From the NCBI RefSeq assembly GCF_031312595.1, contig NZ_CP133592.1:1302001-1366000 (forward strand): a stretch of 64,000 nucleotides of DNA, given 5' to 3'. Both the position numbers and the translations under genes were made by a program. The notes under the pieces were generated by a model that saw nothing but the letters and a program-made list of their open reading frames with translations, made no database searches and was not told the origin of the DNA. Below are positions 9,251-17,579 of this stretch, piece by piece (within the stretch, counting starts at the first letter, position 1; every line of letters starts with the position of its first letter). This DNA comes from Methanolobus sediminis (lineage in GTDB: Archaea; Halobacteriota; Methanosarcinia; Methanosarcinales; Methanosarcinaceae).

Positions 9251-9907
9251 ATGGGAATGGTGGGCATGAAGAAAACCGTTTATGATAAAAGTGCCAAGAA
9301 CTATGATAGCTGGTACGACAGGAATCCTATTGTCTACGCTTCGGAAATAGAAGCCATTCAAAAACTGATACCACCTGTTTCTGGAAAAAACAGCATAGAG
9401 ATAGGAGTGGGTACAGGCCGGTTTGCATCGAAACTTGGTATCAACTGCGGAATCGATCCTTCTGTCAGTATGCTGGAAATAGCAGCAAGCAGGCAGATCA
9501 GATGCATAAAAGGAGTTTCTGAATCGCTTCCTGTTAAAAGTTCATCCATGGGACTTGCCCTGATAGTTACAAGTTTCTGTTTAATGGAGGCAAACCTGAC
9601 ACTGGAAGAAGTGTATCGTATCCTGACTCCTGAAGGAGACTTTATTATCGCTTTTGTCGAAAAGAACAGTATTCTCGGTGAGAAGTATCGTAAAAAAGCA
9701 TCAAAAAGCAGGTTCTACAGAAATGTTGTTTTTCGCACTACAGAAGATATTATAGCAATGTTGAAAGAACACGGGTTCGGTGATATAACTGTCATGCAGA
9801 CACTTTTCAAGCCCCTGAATCTAATTCAGCAGCCGGAAGAGGCAGAGGAAGGATTTAGAAGAGGTTCCTTTGTAGTTCTAAAAGCAAGATGTATAAAGAA
9901 GCAATGA
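9251..9907 (+). CDS. Class I SAM-dependent methyltransferase (UbiE/Methyltransf_11 type)
   Basis: A protein of about 218 residues. Motif I is IEIGVGTGRFASKLG, preceded by YDKSAKNYDSWYDRNP, the typical N-terminus of small-molecule methyltransferases. A post-I acidic residue, the IVTSFCLM strand and a C-terminal beta hairpin follow. The substrate cannot be told. In-frame start codons at 9251, 9257 and 9266 are all possible; 9266 has GGTGGG just upstream, 9251 keeps the longest conserved-looking reading. The intergenic gap to the divergent tag gene is about 50 nt and must hold both promoters. Confidence 0.8.
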   Translation: MGMVGMKKTVYDKSAKNYDSWYDRNPIVYASEIEAIQKLIPPVSGKNSIEIGVGTGRFASKLGINCGIDPSVSMLEIAASRQIRCIKGVSESLPVKSSSMGLALIVTSFCLMEANLTLEEVYRILTPEGDFIIAFVEKNSILGEKYRKKASKSRFYRNVVFRTTEDIIAMLKEHGFGDITVMQTLFKPLNLIQQPEEAEEGFRRGSFVVLKARCIKKQ

Positions 9908-9941
9908 ACATTTTTTATGTAGATAGCAGGAGGAGAATATC

Positions 9942-10676
9942 TTGGGGAAAATAGGGAAAGAGTTCATGGAAAAAACACAGTACCGTTATCTGGACAGGTC
10001 AGATCAGTCAATGGGATATCCTAACCCTGATCTGGAACTTGGCGCAGAAGAGAAGGACAAAGTAATTGATCTTCCTTTGCCAGCGGACATTAAAGTTGAG
10101 AATATTGACCTCAGAAGAGCGATAGAAAAGAGAACAAGTGTCAGAAACTACAGTTCAGAACCGCTTTCACTGGAAGAACTTTCCTACCTGCTCTGGTGTA
10201 CCCAGGGAGTGAAGGAAGTCGTCAGAACCGCTGCAACTTTCAGGACAGTACCGTCAGCAGGAGCAAGACACGCTCTGGAAACATATATTCTCGCAAACAA
10301 TGTCAAAGGACTTGAAAGAGGGCTTTACAGATTTCTTCCCATCGAACACAAACTTGTGGAAATAAACACAGAAAAGGACATTGCAACAAAGATCAGACGT
10401 GGATGTCTGGATCAGGCTTTTGTAACCACCAGTGCTGCTACTTTCATCTGGACAGCAGTTCCCTACAGAATGACATGGAGATACGGGCAGAGAGGTTACA
10501 GGTACCTGCATCTCGATGCCGGTCACGTGTGCCAGAACCTCTATCTAAGTGCGGAATCCGTGAACTGTGGTGTTTGTGCCATTGCAGCATTCCTTGATGA
10601 AGAGATGAATCCTGTAATGGGAATCGATGGTGAGAACGAGTTTGTGATCTATGTTGCAACCGTGGGGAAAAAGTGA
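9942..10676 (+). CDS. SagB/ThcOx-type nitroreductase-fold oxidoreductase
   Basis: A 244-residue FMN-binding nitroreductase-fold protein. Motifs are IEKRTSVRNYSSEPLSLEEL (FMN phosphate binding), YLLWCTQGV, TVPSAGARHALETYI, and near the C-terminus HLDAGHVCQNLYLSAESVNCGVCAI. This is the SagB family pattern; relatives dehydrogenate azolines in peptide toxin synthesis, but stand-alone archaeal members with no cyclodehydratase nearby have no assigned role. It starts at TTG (9942) with a strong AGGAGG site 8 nt upstream. The next small gene overlaps its stop. Confidence 0.85.
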   Translation: MGKIGKEFMEKTQYRYLDRSDQSMGYPNPDLELGAEEKDKVIDLPLPADIKVENIDLRRAIEKRTSVRNYSSEPLSLEELSYLLWCTQGVKEVVRTAATFRTVPSAGARHALETYILANNVKGLERGLYRFLPIEHKLVEINTEKDIATKIRRGCLDQAFVTTSAATFIWTAVPYRMTWRYGQRGYRYLHLDAGHVCQNLYLSAESVNCGVCAIAAFLDEEMNPVMGIDGENEFVIYVATVGKK

Positions 10677-10993
10677 AAGATGAGGATGCAATGGCTGCAA
10701 AAAAGGAGGATAATCCCAATGCTAAAAGTGATGACTATAAAACCGTCACAAAAGAACTTATGATTATTCCAGGTGTTGGAAAAACAATTGCAGACGACCT
10801 CTGGTATCTCGATATCCGCAGTGTTTCAGAGCTTAAGGACAGAGACCCGGAAGAACTATACCAGCAATTATGCGATTTTCAGGGTATGCATGTAGACAGG
10901 TGCATGCTCTATGTTTTCAGGGAAGCGGTTTATTTTGCATCAAATGATGAGCATGACCCTGAACTTTTAAAATGGTGGAACTGGAAAGACTGA
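10673..10993 (+). CDS. Helix-hairpin-helix protein, Cdd1/pathogenicity-locus family
   Basis: A 106-residue protein starting at GTG 10673, overlapping the nitroreductase stop by 4 nt; ATG 10691 with GATGAGG upstream is an alternative start. Residues 25-60 form a helix-hairpin-helix (LMIIPGVGKTIADDLWYLDI) as in the Cdd1 family, which resembles the DNA-binding end of RecA/DprA-type helpers. The conserved C-terminus ends in LLKWWNWKD. No function is established. The overlap indicates translational coupling to the nitroreductase. Confidence 0.75.
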   Translation: MKDEDAMAAKKEDNPNAKSDDYKTVTKELMIIPGVGKTIADDLWYLDIRSVSELKDRDPEELYQQLCDFQGMHVDRCMLYVFREAVYFASNDEHDPELLKWWNWKD

Positions 10994-11032
10994 GACTTTC
11001 CAGAAATCAGTTCATTAATTCATTTTTACTAT

Positions 11033-11962
11033 TCACACTTCAATTTCAAGACCCAGATAATCCCTGAGAATCGTGAAAGCCATTGCAGGCGGGAAAGCAC
11101 CGACTTCAGTGATAATGAGATCAATGTACTCTGCCGGGGTTACATCGAATGCAGGATTCCTGACTTTTACATTCGGAAGCTCCTTAAGAATATCAGCATC
11201 TATTACCTCATCGCTGGAACGGTCCTCAATTTCAACCATCTCACCAAGGAGAGTGCGAGGGCTGAATTTATAGGTCTCTGCAGCCACGATAAGGTTCCTG
11301 CGGGCTTCCTGAGCTGCCAATGCAAGCTGGGAAGTACCGATTTTGTTTATGAGTGCTCCGTTAACGGAAATTGAATCAGCACCAACTACAACAAGATCAA
11401 CTTCTTTCATTGTCAGCCTCACAGCTGAATCAACGATAAGAGTTGTAGGAATACCATAGTCGTTCAGTTCCCTGATAGTGATGAAACCCTGTCTTCGGGG
11501 TCTGGATTCTGTGGCTATGACTGAAATGTCCTTACCCTGATCAAAGGCTGTTTTGATGATTGAGAGTGCTGCATGGGAATTGCAATGTGTCATTATGACA
11601 TCGCCATCATGGATGCGCTCTGCACCTATCTTTCCTATTTTACCAAGTGCCTGATCTGCATTTGTTATGAATTTCTCTGCGTTCTTTGCAATCTCATCAA
11701 TCGCGTCATAAACATTGGTTGCACTGTGCCTTTTTGTAAGGGCAACTGCATTTGGAAGAGAGACTGCTGTTGGTCTGGTGTCCACAAGTGTTTTTGCGGC
11801 TTCTTCCAGCTTTACATTGAACTCACTTAAAGGAAGTGATTTCAGTGTCATTACATAGTCCCTCAGTGCTGCAGAAGCTGCAACTGCAATTCTTCCGGCA
11901 CCCCTGATCTCCATCGTCTTTATCTTCTCTGCTGTAGTATTCAGGTCTTCCATAGCATTCAT
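11033..11962 (-). CDS. Ribose 1,5-bisphosphate isomerase (eIF2B-related)
   Basis: A 309-residue member of the e2b2/MtnA-like family. It converts ribose-1,5-bisphosphate to ribulose-1,5-bisphosphate in the archaeal nucleoside-monophosphate degradation route that feeds form III RuBisCO. Family motifs: ESRPRRQGF, the catalytic region VDSAVRLTMKEVDLVVVGAD with the conserved Asp, NKIGTSQLALAA and the C-terminal FDVTPAEYIDLIITEVGAFPP. A TATA-like ATATAAATT lies about 40 nt upstream of the start, so the message may have a very short leader. No RuBisCO gene is in the window. Confidence 0.88.
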   Translation of the reverse strand: MNAMEDLNTTAEKIKTMEIRGAGRIAVAASAALRDYVMTLKSLPLSEFNVKLEEAAKTLVDTRPTAVSLPNAVALTKRHSATNVYDAIDEIAKNAEKFITNADQALGKIGKIGAERIHDGDVIMTHCNSHAALSIIKTAFDQGKDISVIATESRPRRQGFITIRELNDYGIPTTLIVDSAVRLTMKEVDLVVVGADSISVNGALINKIGTSQLALAAQEARRNLIVAAETYKFSPRTLLGEMVEIEDRSSDEVIDADILKELPNVKVRNPAFDVTPAEYIDLIITEVGAFPPAMAFTILRDYLGLEIEV

Positions 11963-12032
11963 ATTTATAAGTCGTAGTCAAAGAATTTATATTTAGCCAG
12001 TCAATCAATGGTAAAAAACGGAGACATGAAGC

Positions 12033-13058
12033 ATGTACCAGCCTGATTTCCAGTATAATGACAGAATAGTGCGACTACTAGCACGAATACATGCAGCAAG
12101 AGAGATAATTCTCAACACACATGTACCGCCTGCATGGGAAAGAAGGCTACAGATCAACAATCTTTTCAGACTTACATACCATGCCACAAGTCTTGAAGAG
12201 AACGGGCTTTCCATCAGGCAGGTTACAAAACTTGTAAACGGGCAGGATATTTTCGGAGATGAGACTGATAAGAAACAGGTGCTGAACTTCCTGGAACTAA
12301 ATGAATACCTGCAGGAAATGGATTATGATGAAATAACCGAGGATACAATATTCACACTTCACAGAATTGCCATGAAGGATATGGTTCCTGATGAGGAGAG
12401 AGGAAAATATCGTACCACCATTGCTGAAGGTTTCATGGAACCAGAAAGAGTCAGATATTGCATCAGGGACCTGCTGGAGTGGGCATACGGTGAGGAATCA
12501 GATGACATACTTCCAACACTGAAGGCAGGTATAGTCCTTTTTGAGCTTTATCGGATGCATCCTTTTGAAAAAGGAAACTGCACCATCGCCACTAGTATTT
12601 CGTCCTATATGCTTGCACAGAATTTCAGGGAAGCAAAGAAACTATTCACCATTGAGGAATTCTTCAACCAGAGAAAAAGGGACTATTTTGAAAAACTTGA
12701 AGGAAGAGGGAATAGTAAACCTGACATCAATGAATGGCTGGAATATTATCTCTATGGACTTGCCCTTAAGGTCTCAAGGGTTGAGAATGCGGTGCTGAAT
12801 ATCAGCCGTGATTACGGAACCATTGGAAAATATATCCAAACCGGACTGAAAGATCGCCAGCTGGAAGCTATCAAATTTGCCCGTGAGATGGGAAAGATCA
12901 CTAACAAGGAACATCAGAAATTATGTGATCTGAGTGTTTCAACCTCAAAACGTGACCTTCAGGACCTGGTTCAGAAAAAAATCTTCATACAAGTAGGAAG
13001 AACCGGAAGAGGGACCTACTATAAACTCAGGTTTGACCATCTTGACGAACTCATATGA
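12033..13058 (+). CDS. Fic-domain protein with degenerate active-site motif and C-terminal winged helix
   Basis: A 341-residue Fic/DOC-fold protein. An N-terminal helix carries TSLEENG, like the inhibitory (S/T)xxxE(G/N) motif. The core has the catalytic-loop position as MHPFEKGNCTIATS at about residues 174-187. The canonical motif is HPFxxGNGRxxR; here His, Phe and Asn are kept but the second Gly is Cys and the following Arg is Thr. This Arg normally binds the ATP phosphates, so AMP transfer may be lost or altered. The C-terminal 80 residues look like a winged helix-turn-helix (TNKEHQKLCDLSVSTSKRDL). GGAG precedes the start. Confidence 0.8.
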   Translation: MYQPDFQYNDRIVRLLARIHAAREIILNTHVPPAWERRLQINNLFRLTYHATSLEENGLSIRQVTKLVNGQDIFGDETDKKQVLNFLELNEYLQEMDYDEITEDTIFTLHRIAMKDMVPDEERGKYRTTIAEGFMEPERVRYCIRDLLEWAYGEESDDILPTLKAGIVLFELYRMHPFEKGNCTIATSISSYMLAQNFREAKKLFTIEEFFNQRKRDYFEKLEGRGNSKPDINEWLEYYLYGLALKVSRVENAVLNISRDYGTIGKYIQTGLKDRQLEAIKFAREMGKITNKEHQKLCDLSVSTSKRDLQDLVQKKIFIQVGRTGRGTYYKLRFDHLDELI

Positions 13059-13108
13059 GTTTGAAAAATGGGATTAATTGGATTTAAACAAACAAAAAGA
13101 GAGTTTAA

Positions 13109-13522
13109 TCACAAGCATTCTGTAACTATGCTTGTATAGATCTTGTTCATAAGAGCATAGTATCCTGAAAGCTCCTTGTATATCTCTTCTGCAACATCCT
13201 CGTGATATGTGTGAGTTGTCATGTTCCGGTCATCGGTCATGTAAAGCGCCTGCATGCTCTCATCCTCATTTATGAGATGCATTTTGAAAGCTTCACGGAA
13301 GCATGATTTAGGAGAATTGCATATCACTCCTTCCCTTTCCAGGAGATACTCTTTTACAAGTTTCCAGATGGCTTCAAAGGTGTATTCAAAACGCTGGATA
13401 GCAGCATCCCTGATTATTACGGAATATGGTTCGTCCATTATTTCCTGAAGAGTCTCAAGGGCTCTTTTTGCAACCTTTGCTTTCATTCCGATTTTACACT
13501 GCATTTCCCTTTCTCTTTCCAT
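13109..13522 (-). CDS. HEPN-domain toxin-like protein (HI0074/HepT family)
   Basis: A 137-residue helical protein of the HI0074 family. It carries DDRNMTTHTYHED, the R(x4-6)H motif with trailing Tyr that marks HepT-type RNase toxins. It starts inside the upstream nucleotidyltransferase gene (40-nt overlap) with GGGAG 4 nt before the ATG, a gene order typical of MntA-HepT modules. In characterised pairs the MNT protein AMPylates a Tyr next to the HEPN motif to neutralise it; that is family knowledge and not shown here. Confidence 0.85.
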   Translation of the reverse strand: MEREREMQCKIGMKAKVAKRALETLQEIMDEPYSVIIRDAAIQRFEYTFEAIWKLVKEYLLEREGVICNSPKSCFREAFKMHLINEDESMQALYMTDDRNMTTHTYHEDVAEEIYKELSGYYALMNKIYTSIVTECL

Positions 13523-13821
13523 AATTCTCCCTCTTTAAGCACCTGCTGCCTGAAATCCTCAGAAACTGCGGAAAGGTCTACAAGGTCCACAGTATAGGGA
13601 ATGTTCATCTCTTCTAATTCTGCTCTCAAAACAGTTATCTTTTTTCTGTCAAAACAACCGGCCGACAGGATTCCAATATCAATATCGGATGTACTATGAG
13701 CATTTCCTTTTGCCCTTGAACCGAACAGGAATATACTGACATCCTCATTTTCAAAAGCCTGAAGGACAGCAGCTTTGACTTTTTGTATTGATAAATCGAA
13801 TACTTCTGATCTTTCAGCCAT
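13483..13821 (-). CDS. MNT-type nucleotidyltransferase (antitoxin partner of HEPN)
   Basis: A 112-residue minimal nucleotidyltransferase. The active-site signature is FLFGSRAKGNAHSTSDIDIG (GSxxxGxxxxxSDxD) at residues 29-48, with a third acidic residue likely in the YTVDLVDL strand. It sits directly upstream of, and overlaps, the HEPN gene, giving a MntA-HepT toxin-antitoxin layout. AGGAATC precedes the ATG. The ~130 nt upstream is AT-rich and holds its promoter. Confidence 0.87.
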   Translation of the reverse strand: MAERSEVFDLSIQKVKAAVLQAFENEDVSIFLFGSRAKGNAHSTSDIDIGILSAGCFDRKKITVLRAELEEMNIPYTVDLVDLSAVSEDFRQQVLKEGELWKEKGKCSVKSE

Positions 13822-13962
13822 TTTGATTCCTATAATGATTTTGTATATAAGATAATTATATTCTTTAGAAATTACAGCTTTAAATTATTTACCGACTGCA
13901 TATGCAAATAAAAATACTCAAAACCGATTTTAACTAAAAGTCACATAGAATTATTGAAGATT

Positions 13963-14394
13963 ATGTCCGGCAGAATTCCAGTTTCTGATGAATCCATCCT
14001 GACACTCTGGATGAGAATTGAAGTAGGAAAACTAAACGATGGACTTGTTTCTGAACGTAAGAGCCTTGCCCAGCTATTAACGGAAGAAAGACCTGTATCC
14101 AGAACAAAGGCAGGAAACGAACATGTCTTTGATAAAGATATACTGGAAGAACTGGGAAATAAACTGCCAACCGACCTGCAAAGGAACCTAAAGATACCCA
14201 TTATCTTTTTTTCAGATAACAGGGTTCCTGACAGTTGTTATCTCAATGACCCCATAGCTCTTGAAGCTTTACAGATCTTGGGGGAAATGAGTAAAATGAG
14301 AAGGATGCAACAGGGAAAATTATGGATTGGCAGGTCCATAGCTTATACAATTATGAAGAAGTATCTGAGTGTTGTACAGATAGCTATGATGTAA
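13963..14394 (+). CDS. DUF61/UPF0216 family protein
   Basis: A small, mainly archaeal conserved family of unknown function. The C-terminal signature RRMQQGKLWIGRSIAYTIM followed by KKYLSVVQ is clear. The start was set at ATG 13963 (MSGRIPVSDES), nine bases into the longer frame that opens with TTG, giving about 143 residues. No Shine-Dalgarno is evident, so the transcript may be leaderless. It stands alone on the plus strand. Confidence 0.8.
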   Translation: MSGRIPVSDESILTLWMRIEVGKLNDGLVSERKSLAQLLTEERPVSRTKAGNEHVFDKDILEELGNKLPTDLQRNLKIPIIFFSDNRVPDSCYLNDPIALEALQILGEMSKMRRMQQGKLWIGRSIAYTIMKKYLSVVQIAMM

Positions 14395-14469
14395 GAAATT
14401 AATGGATACTCACTTTTTAATTGAATCAACAATAGCAAATATGTAATATTTCGATCATTATACCATCAG

Positions 14470-15846
14470 ATGATTACCATGACCACGATCTCATCCATTA
14501 ACCCAACAACAGGAAAAGTTATCAGCGAAGTTGAAATGCATACTGATGAGCAGGTGAGCCAGATGCTTAAAAAATCTGCTGAAACGTTCAGGGAATGGAA
14601 AAGAACTGATGTTTCAGAGCGTAATGAGCTTCTGAAGAACTTTGCTGAGATCTTACGGAAAAACAAGGATGAGTATGGGAAACTCATTACTACCGAGATG
14701 GGTAAGGTAATGAAGCAGGCTGTTCCAGAGGTTGTAAAATGTGCCACCATGTTTGATTATTTTGCCGATAATGCCGAGAAGATGCTTGAACCTGAGCCTG
14801 CGGAAGAAGGAGCATGCGACCAGATGATCCACTACGAACCAATGGGAACTGTGCTTGCGATAAAACCATGGAACTTCCCGTTCTGGCAGGTTCTCAGTGC
14901 AGCAGCACATGTGCTGGCCGGTGGAAATGTAATGCTGCTCAAACATTCGAGTTATGTTCCCCTGTGTGCCCTTGAAATCGAGAATATTTTCCTTGATGCC
15001 GGATTTCCTGAAGGCGTCTTCCAGACAATGATAGTGGATGGAAAAACTGCATCCTCACTTATTTCACGGGATGAAGTGAAAGCCGTATCATTCACAGGAG
15101 GATACGATTCAGGACAGAAGGTTGCTGAACTTGCAGCCCATAACATGAAGAAATTCGTGCTGGAACTTGGTGGAAGTGATCCCTTCATAGTCCTTGATGA
15201 TGCAAATGTTGAAATGGCAGCGAAGGTTGCTGTTCCAAGCCGTTTCATAAATACCGGACAGACCTGCATCGCTGCCAAACGTTTTATAGTCATGGAAGAG
15301 GTTGCTGAAGAGTTCACGGAAAAGTTTGTGGAAAAAACTCTTGATCTGAAGATCGGTGACCCAATGGAACCTGAAACAGACATTGGCCCAATGGTCAGAA
15401 ATGAGCAGATGCTTGTACTTGAAGAACAGGTCAAGGATGCGATATCAAAAGGTGCAAGCCCTCTTGTCCCCGGTGGAAGAATTGCAGGTGAAGGCTACAT
15501 GTATTCTCCTACTGTTCTCAGCGGAGTTATAAAAGACATGAAAGTAATGACAGAGGAGACTTTCGGACCTGTGGCACCGATTATTACTGTAAAAACCGAA
15601 GAAGAAGCCATCGAACTTGCAAACGATTCCGAATTCGGACTTGGTGCAAGTGTGTGGAGCCAGAAACGTGACAGGGCTATGAGAATTGCATCTGAGCTTG
15701 AAACCGGAATGGTAGGAGTGAACTCATTCTGCACACCGCAGGCATGCCTGCCATTTGGCGGAGTTAAGAAAAGCGGCATGGGCAGAGAGCTTTCAAGACA
15801 TGGATTCCTTGAGTTTATGAATATTAAGTCTGTGAAGCTGATGTAA
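14470..15846 (+). CDS. NAD(P)-dependent aldehyde dehydrogenase, succinate-semialdehyde type, copy 1
   Basis: A 458-residue ALDH of the GabD/Sad (YneI) branch. The catalytic Cys is in NTGQTCIAAKR and the general-base Glu in VLELGGSDPF. The NAD-site strand is KPWNFPFWQVL, and the C-terminal PFGGVKKSGMGRELSRHG is typical of semialdehyde dehydrogenases. Length is normal for the branch, which lacks the long ALDH N-terminus. A close paralogue lies 360 nt downstream, separated by a hairpin terminator, so the two are expressed separately. The physiological aldehyde is not known; succinate semialdehyde is a family-based guess. Confidence 0.85.
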   Translation: MITMTTISSINPTTGKVISEVEMHTDEQVSQMLKKSAETFREWKRTDVSERNELLKNFAEILRKNKDEYGKLITTEMGKVMKQAVPEVVKCATMFDYFADNAEKMLEPEPAEEGACDQMIHYEPMGTVLAIKPWNFPFWQVLSAAAHVLAGGNVMLLKHSSYVPLCALEIENIFLDAGFPEGVFQTMIVDGKTASSLISRDEVKAVSFTGGYDSGQKVAELAAHNMKKFVLELGGSDPFIVLDDANVEMAAKVAVPSRFINTGQTCIAAKRFIVMEEVAEEFTEKFVEKTLDLKIGDPMEPETDIGPMVRNEQMLVLEEQVKDAISKGASPLVPGGRIAGEGYMYSPTVLSGVIKDMKVMTEETFGPVAPIITVKTEEEAIELANDSEFGLGASVWSQKRDRAMRIASELETGMVGVNSFCTPQACLPFGGVKKSGMGRELSRHGFLEFMNIKSVKLM

Positions 15847-15847
15847 A

Positions 15848-15873
15848 GAGACTTTAGTCTCATTTTTTCTTTT
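15848..15873 (+). terminator. Terminator after aldehyde dehydrogenase 1
   Basis: GAGACT-TT-AGTCTC hairpin (15848-15861) followed by a T-rich tract, two bases after the stop codon. Confidence 0.65.
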
Positions 15874-16209
15874 ATTATAAGTAACCGCACGCACTATATT
15901 CAGAAATGTTATTCGGCGTGAGCTCTACAATTTCAATACCACTCATTTCCCTTTCTCCACATAACCCGAAGATGCATAATTAGAACATTGTCTAAAAAAA
16001 GAAAAATGAAAGAAACAAAGATTTACTCACAATCATAAGATTGTGCTAATCTTTTAAAGTCCTTGTCTCAATAATATCTATAGACAACATTAGATTCCTT
16101 AGATGCGAAAGGCTTGCTAAGCAATTATATATCATGTCAACTATTATATAAAAGAATGAATCTGGCTTGTTAAAGCCTTTATTCCAATAATAAGTGAGAG
16201 GAATTCCAA
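15874..16209. other. AT-rich intergenic stretch, no gene seen
   Basis: About 340 nt between the two aldehyde dehydrogenases. I see no coding frame or tRNA. An 8-bp inverted repeat CACAATCA-TAAGA-TTGTG-like lies near 16028-16045. The last 40 nt contain GAGAGG, the ribosome-binding site of the next gene. It must carry that gene's promoter. Confidence 0.5.
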
Positions 16210-17577
16210 TTGGGGAAAATTAAGTCTGTTAATCCTGCAACAGGGGAATTGAACGAAGAATTTGACCTCTATTCTCAGCAGGTTGTGGATCAGAAGATAG
16301 GAGAGTCCCGAAAAACATTTGCTCAATGGAAAAACGAACCTCTTTTTGAAAGAACCTTTTCCATCGAATGCGTAGGTGAGGTTCTAAGAGACAGAAAAGA
16401 AGAGCTTGCAGAGCTTATAACAAGAGAAATGGGCAAACCTATCAGGGAGTCACTGTCGGAAATTGAAAAGTGCGCATGGACATGTGATTATTTCGCGAAG
16501 AACGCTGAAAGCTTTCTTGCATCCGAATTTGTGGAAACTGACGCTGAAATATCCGGGTATATCTATGAACCGGTGGGAGTTATACTCAGTATAATGCCCT
16601 GGGATTTTCCATTCTGGCAGGCATTAAGATTTGGTATTCCTGCTGTTGCTGGTGGAAATACTGTGTTGCTGAAACATGCCAGTAATGTTCCCATGTGTGC
16701 TCTTGAAATTGAGAACATTTTTATTGAAGCCGGATTTCCAGAAGGAGTTTTCCAGACACTTCTGGTAGATGGCAACACTGCATCATCACTGATTTCAAGG
16801 GATGAAATAAACGCTGTTTCTTTTGCAGGAAGTCGTCCCGGTGGAGAAAAGGTAGCTGAAGCCGCAGGAAAAAGCATCAAGAAGTTCATCCTTGAACTTG
16901 GTGGCAGCGACCCTCTGATAGTGATGGAAGATGCAGATGTTGATAAAGTAGCCAAAGCAGCGGTTACAGCCAGATTCCAGAACTGCGGACAAAGCTGTAT
17001 TGCAGCCAAACGTTTACTAGTTGATGAGAAAATTGCCGGAGATTTCACAGAGAAATTCACAAATCATGTAAAAGATCTCAAAATTGGAGATCCTATGGAC
17101 CTTGCTACGGATATAGGACCTATGGCAGGTGAAATTCAAATAGAGAGCCTGGAAGAGCAGATCAGACAGAGCATGAGATCAGGAGCAAAAATAATTCTTG
17201 AAGGTGGCAGGACAGATGAGGATGGATATTTTTACAAACCTGTTATCCTCAGTAATGTAAATGAGACTGCTCCTGTTGTCGTGGAAGAAACGTTCGGACC
17301 TGTTGCACCCATAATAACTTTCAATAATGAGGAAGACGCTATTAAAATAGCCAACAATACTGAATTCGGGCTTGGAGCCAGCATCTGGAGCAGGGATAAG
17401 CAGAAAGCCATGAAAATGACAAAACACATCGAAGCCGGTGTCATAACTGTCAACAACATTGTATCATCTGATCCAAGGCTTCCTTTCGGAGGAATGAAAA
17501 AGAGCGGAATCGGAAGGGAGATGTACCGCCATGGGATGCTGGAATTTATGAACGTGAAATCCATGAAGGTGTATTAA
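16210..17577 (+). CDS. NAD(P)-dependent aldehyde dehydrogenase, succinate-semialdehyde type, copy 2
   Basis: A 455-residue paralogue of the preceding ALDH with the same architecture: catalytic Cys in NCGQSCIAAKR, Glu in LELGGSDPLIV, and PFGGMKKSGIGREMYRHGML at the end. The motif usually reading FTGS is FAGSRPGG here. It starts at TTG (16210) with GAGAGG 8 nt upstream. It leads a run with the ThDP-dependent enzyme (2-nt gap) and probably the flavoprotein, so it may oxidise an aldehyde made or consumed by that enzyme. This link is inferred from gene order. Confidence 0.85.
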   Translation: MGKIKSVNPATGELNEEFDLYSQQVVDQKIGESRKTFAQWKNEPLFERTFSIECVGEVLRDRKEELAELITREMGKPIRESLSEIEKCAWTCDYFAKNAESFLASEFVETDAEISGYIYEPVGVILSIMPWDFPFWQALRFGIPAVAGGNTVLLKHASNVPMCALEIENIFIEAGFPEGVFQTLLVDGNTASSLISRDEINAVSFAGSRPGGEKVAEAAGKSIKKFILELGGSDPLIVMEDADVDKVAKAAVTARFQNCGQSCIAAKRLLVDEKIAGDFTEKFTNHVKDLKIGDPMDLATDIGPMAGEIQIESLEEQIRQSMRSGAKIILEGGRTDEDGYFYKPVILSNVNETAPVVVEETFGPVAPIITFNNEEDAIKIANNTEFGLGASIWSRDKQKAMKMTKHIEAGVITVNNIVSSDPRLPFGGMKKSGIGREMYRHGMLEFMNVKSMKVY

Positions 17578-17579
17578 AA

